The translations under genes were made by a program, and so were the position numbers. A DNA stretch of 19,618 nucleotides, taken from NCBI GenBank assembly GCA_900540005.1, contig UQEM01000034.1, forward strand, positions 1-19,618. The letters are read 5' to 3'. Origin of the DNA: an uncultured Ruminococcus sp. GTDB taxonomy: Bacteria; Bacillota; Clostridia; Oscillospirales; Ruminococcaceae. Positions within the stretch are counted from its first letter, which is position 1, and the number at the start of each line of letters is the position of its first letter. The notes under the pieces were generated by a model. The model did not search any database, was not told the origin of the DNA, and saw only the letters and a list, made by a program, of their open reading frames with translations. Of this stretch, positions 1-7,255 are shown one piece after another.

Positions 1-47
1 GAGATGACGTCGAGTCTCGTGGGCTCGGAGATGTGTATAAGAGACAG
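1..47. other. Nextera i7 (P7-side) sequencing adapter, not genomic
   Basis: Bases 29-47 are the 19-base Tn5 mosaic end used in Nextera kits. Bases 14-28 are the Nextera Read 2 primer part, bases 6-13 are an 8-base index, and bases 1-5 (GAGAT) match the end of the P7 oligo. The same 47 bases occur inverted at the other end of the window. Genomic sequence therefore begins at base 48. Any start codon or residue read from 1-47 is artificial. Confidence 0.98.
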
Positions 48-662
48 GGAGAAAACGGCTCGGGAAAGAGCACGCTCATCAAGGCATTGCTCGGACTTAA
101 ACCGCAGTTAAGCGGTGAGATCGACCTATGCGGAGACGTTGGACGAAACGAAATAGGCTATCTTCCGCAGCAGACGATAGTTCAGAGGGACTTTCCTGCA
201 TCGGTCAGAGAGATCGTGCAGTCGGGCTGTATCAATCGCTGCGGTCTGAGACCTTTTTACAACAAGGCGGAGAAAAAACTTGCCGCCGATATGATGAAAA
301 AGCTTGAGATATCGGATTTAGCCAACCGCTGTTACCGCGAGCTTTCGGGTGGACAGCAGCAGAGAGTTCTTCTTGCAAGGGCGCTGTGTGCAGCAAAGAA
401 AATGATCCTCCTTGACGAACCTGTTACCGGACTCGACCCCAAGGCTTCCGCGGAGATGTACGAGCTTATCGAAAGCCTTAATAAAAAGGACGGCATGACC
501 GTGATAATGGTTTCTCATGATATGAACGCGGCTGTGAAGTATGCCTCGCACATTCTCCATCTTGGCGGAAAACAACTGTTTTTCGGTACTAAGAACGATT
601 ACATGAACAGCAAGATAGGCAGAGCCTTTATCTCTGCTATGGGAGGTGAGGAGTATGTCTGA
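48..662 (+). CDS. Metal ABC transporter ATP-binding protein (ZnuC/MntB type), 5'-truncated
   Basis: This is the ATPase subunit of an ABC-3 family uptake system for zinc or manganese, acting at the inner face of the membrane with the permease just downstream. The genomic reading frame starts exactly in the Walker A loop (GENGSGKST), so about 30-40 N-terminal residues are missing. It then shows the Q-loop (YLPQQ), the ABC signature (LSGGQQQR), Walker B with catalytic Glu (MILLDEPVTGLD) and the H-loop (VSHD). The apparent GTG start at 33 and the following four codons lie in the adapter. The end overlaps the permease start by 8 bases, which indicates an operon. A substrate-binding lipoprotein gene probably lies upstream, off the window. 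The metal cannot be decided from the ATPase alone. Confidence 0.93.
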   Translation, partial: GENGSGKSTLIKALLGLKPQLSGEIDLCGDVGRNEIGYLPQQTIVQRDFPASVREIVQSGCINRCGLRPFYNKAEKKLAADMMKKLEISDLANRCYRELSGGQQQRVLLARALCAAKKMILLDEPVTGLDPKASAEMYELIESLNKKDGMTVIMVSHDMNAAVKYASHILHLGGKQLFFGTKNDYMNSKIGRAFISAMGGEEYV

Positions 663-1515
663 AATGCTTGATACTCTGCGCCTATATTTCGAGTTCCCGA
701 CAGTCCGCTATGCGTTCATCGTGGGACTTCTCATTGCACTGTGTGCTTCGCTTCTCGGAGTTACCCTCGTCATGAAGCGTTTTTCGTTCATCGGTGACGG
801 ACTTTCTCACGTTGCGTTCGGGGCAATGGCAGTAGCTTCCGTCTTGGGCGTAACCAATAATATGTTTATCATTATGCCGATAACGATAGTTTCGGCAGTC
901 CTGCTGCTCAGAACCGGTCAGAGCGCCAAAATCAAGGGAGACGCTGCGGTGGCTATGATATCTGTCGGAGCGCTCGCGATAGGCTATCTGCTGATGAACC
1001 TTGCTCCCAAAAACGGCGGCAGCACCACGGCGAATATATCTGCGGACGTGTGCAGCACTCTGTTCGGCTCGACTTCTATACTTACGCTTTCCATTACAGA
1101 CGTATGGCTCTGCGTTGGAATGTCCGTGGCAGTAATTGCCGTATTCCTCGCGTTTTATCACAAGATCTTCGCCGTTACCTTTGACGAAAGCTTTGCAAAG
1201 GCTACGGGAGTTCGCGCTGACTTGTACAATCTCCTGATTGCAGTCGTTATTGCGGTAATAATCGTTTTTGCGATGAACTTTGTAGGTTCGCTGCTTATCT
1301 CCGCATTGATAATCTTTCCGGCACTCTCTGCGATGAGGCTTTTCAAGAGTTTCAAGAGCGTAATTATCTGCTCTGTGATAATTTCTCTTATCTGTGCAAG
1401 TGCAGGTCTTATAATCTCAATTCTTGCCGGAACACCCGTGGGTGCGACCATTGTAGCGGCTGATATCGCGGTATTCTTTATTTTCAGCGGAATTTCGCTT
1501 GCTGTAAGAAAGTGA
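655..1515 (+). CDS. Metal ABC transporter permease (ZnuB/MntC, ABC-3 family)
   Basis: This integral membrane permease of about 286 residues pairs with the preceding ATPase. It has roughly eight hydrophobic helices and the ABC-3 family signature after the first helix (SFIGDGLSHVAFGAMAV). A second conserved stretch lies near the middle of the second half (FAMNFVGSLLISALIIFPA). I chose the ATG at 655 because GGAGG at 642-646 sits 8 bases upstream. A GTG at 646 in the same frame overlaps that ribosome binding site and is less likely. The length is normal for the family. The known family imports Zn2+ or Mn2+; which metal is used here is unknown. The DtxR-type regulator at 13407-13784 is a possible but unproven controller. 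Confidence 0.93.
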   Translation: MSEMLDTLRLYFEFPTVRYAFIVGLLIALCASLLGVTLVMKRFSFIGDGLSHVAFGAMAVASVLGVTNNMFIIMPITIVSAVLLLRTGQSAKIKGDAAVAMISVGALAIGYLLMNLAPKNGGSTTANISADVCSTLFGSTSILTLSITDVWLCVGMSVAVIAVFLAFYHKIFAVTFDESFAKATGVRADLYNLLIAVVIAVIIVFAMNFVGSLLISALIIFPALSAMRLFKSFKSVIICSVIISLICASAGLIISILAGTPVGATIVAADIAVFFIFSGISLAVRK

Positions 1516-1570
1516 GAAAAGCTGTTCAAACACTTAATTTATACAATTCATAGTGAAATATTATGATTTT

Positions 1571-1600
1571 AGGACTGCTGCGGCAGTCCTTATCATTTTT
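1571..1600 (+). terminator. Intrinsic terminator after the metal transporter operon
   Basis: An 8-bp perfect stem (1571-1578 with 1583-1590, loop TGCG) is followed by TATCATTTTT. Flanking ATGAT/ATCAT can extend the pairing. It lies 56 bases after the permease stop codon. Confidence 0.85.
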
Positions 1601-1628
1601 CTGTTATGCAGGTTTCACAAAAAGTTAA

Positions 1629-1657
1629 TTGACAAGAATGTTGAAATGTGATATAAT
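1629..1657 (+). promoter_or_regulatory. Consensus sigma-A promoter for the LacI-like/GGDEF gene
   Basis: TTGACA (1629-1634) and TATAAT (1652-1657) are separated by exactly 17 bases, so both hexamers match consensus. The start codon at 1696 is preceded by AAAAGGAAG at 1681-1689. The expected leader is about 30 bases, so this gene has its own promoter after the terminator at 1571-1600. Confidence 0.85.
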
Positions 1658-1695
1658 CTTATAAAATAACGATATGTAAGAAAAGGAAGCTTACT

Positions 1696-3579
1696 ATGAT
1701 TAATGGACGCCGTGTTGCTGCACTTTGCATTTCCAGATTGGGCGACAATACCTGCTTCGATCTTGTTTCTTCGCTGCAAAAAACATTGGTCGAGCATGAT
1801 TGCAGCCTGTTTATATATAATATCAACAGCGACCTTTATAATAAAGAAGCTGAAACAGCCGAGGTCTATGTCTATGAACTCATCGACTATTCCGTTATTG
1901 ATGCGATCATTATTGACCCTGAAAAGATCAAAAGCTCCGAAAAGGTAGAGCAGATAATCGATAAAGCTCACGAAAACAATGTGCCGGTCATTATTGTAGA
2001 AGGCGTCATTGAGGGATTGATAAATGTCAATTTTGATTTCAGGGGCGGTTTTGAGAAAGTTGTTCGCCACGTTGTTGAGTTTCACGGGAAAAATAAAATA
2101 CACTATATGGCAGGTCACAAGGGAAATGTTTATTCCGAGGAGCGCTATGAAACCATTAAAAAGGTCATGGACGAGCACGGTCTGCCGTTTGATCGGGGAG
2201 ACGTAAGCTACGGTGATTTCTGGAAAACTCCGACTCAGCAGGCGACCCAGAGACTCGTTGACAGCGGAAATATTCCCGAGGCGATAATCTGCGCGAATGA
2301 TGTTATGGCAATAAATGTCTGCGAGGTCTTGCAGAAGAACGGATATAAAGTTCCGGGAGATATTATAGTTACGGGATTTGACGGAATCAATGATATTTAT
2401 TTTTCAAATCCGAAAATAACCTCCTGCTTTTGCAGCTATGCCGAAATGGGAAAAATAGTTGCGGAGATAATCTATGATATGTTTTCGGGAAAGCATATCG
2501 GGGAGCACTACTTCATAGAGCCGAGCATGATAATTTCCGGCTCGTGCGGCTGTCATGATGATGATAGCTTCAATACCCCAAATGTTCTGTATGAACTTAA
2601 CAGCCGTATAGAGCACTTTATTGCAAACGACCGTGCGCTTTCAAGGCGTTCCGAGAAGATCCAGAACAGCCGCACTCTTGAGGAAGCTGCCGGTTACTTT
2701 GACAGCTATGTTTTCTTTGATATGGCTATTTTCCTGAATAAGCGCTACACTGTTCCGTCGATCGAGCCTCTGAATGTGAAGTTCGACAAGGCTTTTGAGG
2801 ATAATATGTGCCTGTTGCACTACTACAATAATGCACCCATAAACGGACCATTTGAATTTGAGAGAAAAAATATAGTTCCCAACGTGGAAGCGTGGATGAG
2901 CATGAAGCGGCCGTTTGTTTTCAATGTTATAGAGTACATGAATGTACCTATCGGCTATGCTCTTTTCAATTACGGGATCGAGTCAATAGAGGCTTTCAGC
3001 ATGATATCCATGATAGTGACCGCATTGAATAACGGTCTGGGCGGATTTCTGAATATTCAGAAGCAAAAGTACCTCACGCAGAGGATAAAGGAGATATACC
3101 GCACCGATTCGCTGACGGGTCTGCTCAACCGCATGGCATTTTCAAAGGAATTTGAACGCCTGATAAGCAAGGGCGTAAGCGGTAATGTTTCAGTTACGGT
3201 GGTGCTTGCCGATCTGGACAATCTAAAGGGAATCAATGACAATTATGGTCACATTTACGGGGACAAGGCGATAAAGGCTGTTGCGACTGCTTTGAGTGAA
3301 GCCTGCCCCGACTATTCACTTGTGGTGAGACTTGGCGGCGATGAGATGATGGCTGTTATCCCCGGAGTTGAAAGCTCTATCAAAATCAGGCAGGTGATCG
3401 ATACCTATCTTGAAAAATTCAGCGAAACACTCGACAGAGACATTATAGTTTCAGCCAGTGTTGGGATCTACATAACGAGCGACCCCGAGGAAATGACACC
3501 AGACATTCTCATAAAGCTTGCAGACAAGCTGATGTATGAGGAAAAGCGCAAAAAGAAGCTGCTCAGATACAGAGGGTAG
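1696..3579 (+). CDS. LacI/periplasmic-binding-like sensor fused to a GGDEF domain
   Basis: A 627-residue soluble protein. Residues about 5-285 resemble the ligand-binding core of LacI/GalR regulators (for example AIICANDVMAINVCEVL near 196-212 and TGFDG near 226-230). There is no N-terminal helix-turn-helix, signal peptide or membrane segment. Residues about 286-455 form a middle region I cannot assign. Residues about 470-627 are a GGDEF diguanylate cyclase domain, with TDSLTGLLNR at 470-479, a DLD metal-binding segment near 506-508 and an active-site loop GGDEM at 547-551 (usual GG[DE]EF). The RxxD inhibitory site usually found just before the loop is absent. The likely role is coupling a cytoplasmic ligand, perhaps a sugar, to cyclic di-GMP synthesis. 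Activity is not certain because the Phe of the loop is Met. The gene is monocistronic, between its own promoter and terminator. Confidence 0.88.
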   Translation: MINGRRVAALCISRLGDNTCFDLVSSLQKTLVEHDCSLFIYNINSDLYNKEAETAEVYVYELIDYSVIDAIIIDPEKIKSSEKVEQIIDKAHENNVPVIIVEGVIEGLINVNFDFRGGFEKVVRHVVEFHGKNKIHYMAGHKGNVYSEERYETIKKVMDEHGLPFDRGDVSYGDFWKTPTQQATQRLVDSGNIPEAIICANDVMAINVCEVLQKNGYKVPGDIIVTGFDGINDIYFSNPKITSCFCSYAEMGKIVAEIIYDMFSGKHIGEHYFIEPSMIISGSCGCHDDDSFNTPNVLYELNSRIEHFIANDRALSRRSEKIQNSRTLEEAAGYFDSYVFFDMAIFLNKRYTVPSIEPLNVKFDKAFEDNMCLLHYYNNAPINGPFEFERKNIVPNVEAWMSMKRPFVFNVIEYMNVPIGYALFNYGIESIEAFSMISMIVTALNNGLGGFLNIQKQKYLTQRIKEIYRTDSLTGLLNRMAFSKEFERLISKGVSGNVSVTVVLADLDNLKGINDNYGHIYGDKAIKAVATALSEACPDYSLVVRLGGDEMMAVIPGVESSIKIRQVIDTYLEKFSETLDRDIIVSASVGIYITSDPEEMTPDILIKLADKLMYEEKRKKKLLRYRG

Positions 3580-3593
3580 CCGCAAAATAACAC

Positions 3594-3628
3594 AAAATCC
3601 TTACCTGCCGTGCAGATAAGGATTTTTT
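3594..3628 (+). terminator. Intrinsic terminator after the GGDEF gene
   Basis: AAAATCCTTA (3594-3603) pairs with TAAGGATTTT (3617-3626), with an inner CTGC/GCAG pairing (3605-3608 with 3612-3615). The stem ends in a T run at 3623-3628. It starts 15 bases after the stop codon. Confidence 0.9.
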
Positions 3629-3654
3629 GCTGTAACGGGAATCTTCCCCGTGAA

Positions 3655-3720
3655 TATAATGTATTGAGGGAGGGAAGTGCTCCCTCCCTGATTCATGCGG
3701 AAAGTCCGCATTGAGGAGGA
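3655..3720 (+). promoter_or_regulatory. Promoter -10 and double-hairpin leader of the DUF11-like gene
   Basis: A TATAAT lies at 3655-3660 without a good -35 box. A start site about 7 bases later would fall at or near 3667. That is where a 9-bp hairpin begins (AGGGAGGGA 3667-3675 with TCCCTCCCT 3681-3689, loop AGTGC). A second hairpin follows (ATGCGGA 3695-3701 with TCCGCAT 3705-3711), then the ribosome binding site GAGGAGGA (3713-3720). Neither hairpin has a T run, so they look like a structured or stabilising leader rather than terminators. The start-site position is inferred. Confidence 0.6.
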
Positions 3721-3727
3721 AACTGTT

Positions 3728-4585
3728 ATGGCAACTTTTTATAATCAGGCAACCCTGTCATATAACGGAAACGTTACAAGTTCCAATGTGACCACAGGTG
3801 TGATACCTGAAGTTCTCACCGCACAGAAAAATGCGGTAAACCCGAACTATACCGCTGACGGCAGCGTGGCTTATGTTGTGAGCATAATCAACAACGGCAA
3901 TACTGACATGACTAATGTCAAGGTGGTTGACGATCTCGGCTCATACCTGCCTGCCGGCGGTACGGAGGAAGTCGCTCCGCTGACTTACCTGACGGGTTCG
4001 GCAACAAGCTACGTCAACGGCGATCAGCAGGACAACATTAACGTTGAGTCGGAGTCTCCGCTTACGATTACGGGAATTACCGTTCCGGCAGGAGGCTCTA
4101 CCATGATAATCTATGCAGCAAAGCCGAATGAATATGCTCCCCTTGACTCAATGGGAAGTATTACAAATACCGCTGTGATCAGCGGCATAGGCTTTGCGGA
4201 CATCAGCGCTTCCGACACGATAACACCTGTTATTGGAGCGGAACTTGCAATAAGCAAGTCGCTTTCGCCCACACAGGTTGCCGAAAACGGCGAGGTAGTC
4301 TACACCTTTATCATACAGAATTTCGGCAATTCAGCTTCGACAATTGAAGATGACGTAATATTCCACGATGATTTCAACCCGATACTCAGCGGCGTTACGG
4401 CTGAATTCAACGGAACACCGTGGGTCGAGGGCAGGGACTACACTTACGATGAGGAGACAGGAGCATTCGACTCTATCAACGGCAGTATTACCGTTGACGC
4501 GGCAGAGTTTGCGTGGGATGCTGAAACGAACCGGCGGCTCGTTACTCCCGGCGTAAGCGTTCTTGTCATTAAGGGCAGAATCTGA
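3728..4585 (+). CDS. DUF11-like repeat protein without secretion signal
   Basis: A protein of 285 residues counted from the ATG at 3728, which lies 7 bases after GAGGAGGA. An upstream in-frame ATG at 3695 lies inside a leader hairpin and is rejected. Two beta-rich repeats of the DUF11 (conserved repeat, TIGR01451-like) type are visible. The first covers residues about 33-150 (around AYVVSIINNGNTDMTNVKVVDDL), the second about 170-285 (around YTFIIQNFGNS). Such domains usually occur in secreted or wall-bound proteins, yet there is no signal peptide, LPXTG motif or membrane helix. The sequence has no cysteine and is acidic. The start resembles short stand-alone DUF11 proteins of Clostridia, whose role I do not know. 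It converges on the lipid operon and shares its terminator. Confidence 0.8.
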   Translation: MATFYNQATLSYNGNVTSSNVTTGVIPEVLTAQKNAVNPNYTADGSVAYVVSIINNGNTDMTNVKVVDDLGSYLPAGGTEEVAPLTYLTGSATSYVNGDQQDNINVESESPLTITGITVPAGGSTMIIYAAKPNEYAPLDSMGSITNTAVISGIGFADISASDTITPVIGAELAISKSLSPTQVAENGEVVYTFIIQNFGNSASTIEDDVIFHDDFNPILSGVTAEFNGTPWVEGRDYTYDEETGAFDSINGSITVDAAEFAWDAETNRRLVTPGVSVLVIKGRI

Positions 4586-4587
4586 AA

Positions 4588-4609
4588 AAGGGGGCGCGAG
4601 CGTCCCCTT
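4588..4609. terminator. Shared terminator between convergent genes
   Basis: AAGGGGGCGC (4588-4597) pairs with GCGTCCCCTT (4600-4609), including one G-T pair. On the - strand the stem is followed by TTTTT (A run 4585-4589), so it is a canonical terminator for the five-gene operon. On the + strand the tail is not T-rich, so it is weaker there. The stop codon of the - strand gene (4608-4610) is partly inside the stem. Confidence 0.8.
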
Positions 4610-5246
4610 ACATAAGCCTGTTTCTGCGGAAGATCACGCGGAAAGTCAGCTGTGATATCAGTTTTATCATATCCGTGAGGTACTTGAGCGGTGAAAAAGA
4701 CTTCATATATTCATCGTCCGTGAAGTTTTCGCCGCGGACAAGCTTCCCCTCAAAGCAGGCGTAATCGCTGAGCAGTTCGTCCAATTCCCTTACAGACCAC
4801 CGCCAGTACGGTTTGCTCATTCTGACACAGCCGCTAAGTTCCGCGATCTTAGCGGCAAATGACATACAGTTATCGGCGCGGTAAATGCGGAATCCTCCCA
4901 GAATCGGCATGGTCGCCATTGAAAAAAGGTTAAAGATACGCCTGCTATCGTGTTCGCATTCGGAGATGTACTCTGTTATCGCGGAGTAGTTTTGGTCGGT
5001 GACAGGTAGGGAAAATATCTTTGCGCAAAAATACCTGTGTTCGCCGAAAGCATAGTAATGGCGGTATTCGTGCGTGAATCCTGCATCAAAGGGAAAATTG
5101 TGAAAGCGTCGCGAAAAGCTGACAAAATCGGTCATGGAGCGGTCGAGGCTCACAGCAATGTGCGTGTAGGGATATCCCGTTATGTATCGGGCGACAGCTC
5201 CGAGACCCGTGTGAGCCTTGATGAGAACAATGTAGACCCGCTTCAC
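4608..5246 (-). CDS. Possible permuted NlpC/P60 (LRAT/YiiX-like) hydrolase or acyltransferase
   Basis: This 212-residue protein is the last gene of the operon. It starts at a GTG whose bases overlap the stop of the preceding gene (GTGA), with AAAGGA 8 bases before it. I do not recognise it with certainty. A His in YTHIAVSLD (His29) precedes a Cys in RADNCMSF (Cys127). That His-then-Cys order is typical of permuted papain-like folds (NlpC/P60-YiiX, LRAT), whose members act on amide or ester bonds of peptides or lipids. The C-terminus (about 185-212) is hydrophobic then basic, which could give membrane contact. There is no signal peptide, so it probably acts in the cytoplasm. Its tight coupling to lipid genes makes a lipid or lipid-amide substrate plausible, but this is inference. 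It could instead be an uncharacterised family with chance His/Cys placement. Confidence 0.6.
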   Translation of the reverse strand: MKRVYIVLIKAHTGLGAVARYITGYPYTHIAVSLDRSMTDFVSFSRRFHNFPFDAGFTHEYRHYYAFGEHRYFCAKIFSLPVTDQNYSAITEYISECEHDSRRIFNLFSMATMPILGGFRIYRADNCMSFAAKIAELSGCVRMSKPYWRWSVRELDELLSDYACFEGKLVRGENFTDDEYMKSFSPLKYLTDMIKLISQLTFRVIFRRNRLM

Positions 5247-5914
5247 TTTTCAAGTCCTTTCAGACGGCTGAACAGCGCACAAGCCATTCGTATCATCTCA
5301 TAGTACATCGGGAGCATTGCCAGAACTATCAGGATATCGCCGACTGTTACCCCAATTCCGAAAAGGGTAAAAACAGCGTGGTTTTTGAAAATTATCGCCA
5401 AAATGCAGAAAGCAATGTACCCGATATGAGCCTCAACAGGGCCGAGGCGCGGAAACTGAAACTCGTTGAAGTAGATGATATAATTCATCATCGTCACGTT
5501 CATGATTCCGTAAAGCGGAGCTGCAAATGCTGCCGGAGCGAGGTGCGCAAAGGGCGTGAGTCCGAACGCAAGCAACAGGAATGTGGACATAAGAACGTCG
5601 GTGATGAGGTCGAAGTAAGCTCCTGCGCGCGAGGACATTCCCCGTGTTCTTGCAATATATCCGTCAAGGTCATCGGCGATGAGATGAGTTAGCAGTCCTG
5701 CTATCGTGCCGATAAGAAACCATCGGCTGAGATTCGAGAGGAGAGCCGATATAATGGCAAAAAGTCCGCCCAAAGCTCCGACAGCAGTCATCTGGTTCGG
5801 AGTCATGTTTTTCGGAATATGCTTGCCGAGAGTTCGGTAAAGAAACTGCTGAAAACCTGTTTCAAGCTTGCTTGGAATTATTTTTTTGACCGGATTTGTG
5901 TATTGTTCAGACAT
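5243..5914 (-). CDS. CDP-alcohol phosphatidyltransferase family protein
   Basis: This 223-residue membrane protein carries the full family signature D-xx-DG-xx-AR-x8-G-xxx-D-xxx-D: Asp81, Asp84, Gly85, Ala88-Arg89, Gly98, Asp102 and Asp106. In the family these residues bind two metal ions and the CDP group. The enzyme joins an alcohol (such as glycerol-3-phosphate, inositol or serine) to a phosphatidyl group from a CDP-linked donor and releases CMP. About six hydrophobic helices are visible. The acceptor alcohol cannot be read from the sequence. The start ATG follows GGAGGGTAAA, and the preceding stop codon is only one base away. Its place after acyl-ligase, acyltransferase and radical SAM genes suggests the head-group step of a specialised lipid rather than housekeeping PgsA. 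Confidence 0.9.
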   Translation of the reverse strand: MSEQYTNPVKKIIPSKLETGFQQFLYRTLGKHIPKNMTPNQMTAVGALGGLFAIISALLSNLSRWFLIGTIAGLLTHLIADDLDGYIARTRGMSSRAGAYFDLITDVLMSTFLLLAFGLTPFAHLAPAAFAAPLYGIMNVTMMNYIIYFNEFQFPRLGPVEAHIGYIAFCILAIIFKNHAVFTLFGIGVTVGDILIVLAMLPMYYEMIRMACALFSRLKGLEK

Positions 5915-5915
5915 T

Positions 5916-7253
5916 TTACCCTCCGAATCCGAAAAGATTTTTCAACATCGAGCCAATGAAGAATTTGTAGTCGATAAAGTTATAGATACCCTGTCTCCAT
6001 GCGTGCAGAAAGAGTTTTATCAGCAGGATATGATAGTGGAAGTAGTATTCGCGCACTGAAATTCTGCTTGGTTTCGCCACAACGTGGAGGTAATCCCAAT
6101 GCGAGGGATCGTGAGTGATAAGCCTGTCGCGGTATTCCTTTATGCATTCCGAGTTCATCTCGGGAGTGAAGATCGAGATCGCGGCGTGTTTCAGGTCATG
6201 AGCCTTGACCCATTTCCAGATGTTTCGGAACTCCTTTGCAGTGAAGTCAAGGTCAACAATGAACATTCCCATTGCGTTTATCCCGAGAGAGTTGAGGAGC
6301 TCAACGGCGCGGACATTATCGCTGATGTCAGAACGCTTGTTGTAGCGTTCGAGATAGCTTCCGTCAGTGGCCTCAAGTCCGACAAGGATATAGTAAAAGC
6401 CGATATCGTGCAGTTGACGCATGAGCTGTTGGTGAGAGGCTATGAAGTCTGCACGTCCGTAGCAGATGTAGCGCTTGTGGATGTTTTTCTCCTTGACAAG
6501 CCGCACGAATTCGTGCAGTCGGCTTTCGTTGAATAGAAAATCATCGTCAATTATGTAAATATTTTCACAGCGTATCTGCTCGATCTCGTCTACTACATCA
6601 GCAATGCTGCGAGCCGAGTAAACTCCGCAGTTGAGCGTATTCCTGAGACAAAAACTGCACTTATAGGGACAACTGTAAGCGGTTCTGACGTGGGCGGCAG
6701 GGAGAAGTTCAAGGTAGCGGTAACGGTCAAGGTGCTCATAGAAGTAGGTTCTGTCCGGACGCGGAAGTTCGCTGATATCATCGGGAACAGCGCGGTTTAT
6801 CCGCCATATACCATTGCTATTATAGCATATCGAGCGGACTTTTTCGGGCGGAGTCCCACGGAGAATTTCTCTTATCGGTTCGATCCCGAAACCTGTGAAA
6901 ACGCAGTCTATATAGTCTTTGAAGAAACGCCGATAGCACCGCTGAGCGTGAAGTCCGCCTATCATTGTGACAGCTCCGGCGGATTTGGCGGCGCTGGCGT
7001 ATTCTTTCATGAATCCTTCCTGACGTGTTCTGCCGCAGATATACACCACGGACGGCTGCAGCTCTTTGAGACGCTTGACAAAGGGGACTTTTTCGACCTG
7101 ACCGTCCCAGATGTGCGGCTCGAAGCCCTCCTCGGCGAGCATTGACCATATGTATTCGAGTTCGAGCGGCTCGTTGTCGATAATTCCTGCAAAATTGTAC
7201 TTTGTCCGCGAAATTTCGGGGTGAACAAGCAGGACGAGTTTATTGTTTTTCAT
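5916..7253 (-). CDS. Radical SAM protein with B12-binding-like N-terminal domain (BchE/HpnP-like)
   Basis: A 445-residue protein from the ATG at 7253, which has GAGGG 7 bases upstream. An ATG two codons earlier (7259) overlaps the previous stop but is too close to the ribosome binding site. Residues about 5-140 form a Rossmann-like region of the kind that binds cobalamin in BchE/HpnP relatives (VYICGRTRQ, MIGGLHAQ, FTGFGIEPIREIL). The usual cobalamin-coordinating DxHxxG motif is absent, as in many of these relatives. The radical SAM core follows, with a CX3CX2C cluster motif (CPYKCSFC, Cys195, Cys199, Cys202) and downstream IIDDDF and LVGLEA segments. The C-terminus from about 400 is rich in aromatic and hydrophobic residues (FHYHILLIKLFLHAW), suggesting membrane association. 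The likely role is a radical modification (methylation, cyclisation or C-C bond formation) of a lipid. The exact reaction is unknown. Confidence 0.85.
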   Translation of the reverse strand: MKNNKLVLLVHPEISRTKYNFAGIIDNEPLELEYIWSMLAEEGFEPHIWDGQVEKVPFVKRLKELQPSVVYICGRTRQEGFMKEYASAAKSAGAVTMIGGLHAQRCYRRFFKDYIDCVFTGFGIEPIREILRGTPPEKVRSICYNSNGIWRINRAVPDDISELPRPDRTYFYEHLDRYRYLELLPAAHVRTAYSCPYKCSFCLRNTLNCGVYSARSIADVVDEIEQIRCENIYIIDDDFLFNESRLHEFVRLVKEKNIHKRYICYGRADFIASHQQLMRQLHDIGFYYILVGLEATDGSYLERYNKRSDISDNVRAVELLNSLGINAMGMFIVDLDFTAKEFRNIWKWVKAHDLKHAAISIFTPEMNSECIKEYRDRLITHDPSHWDYLHVVAKPSRISVREYYFHYHILLIKLFLHAWRQGIYNFIDYKFFIGSMLKNLFGFGG

Positions 7254-7255
7254 TT

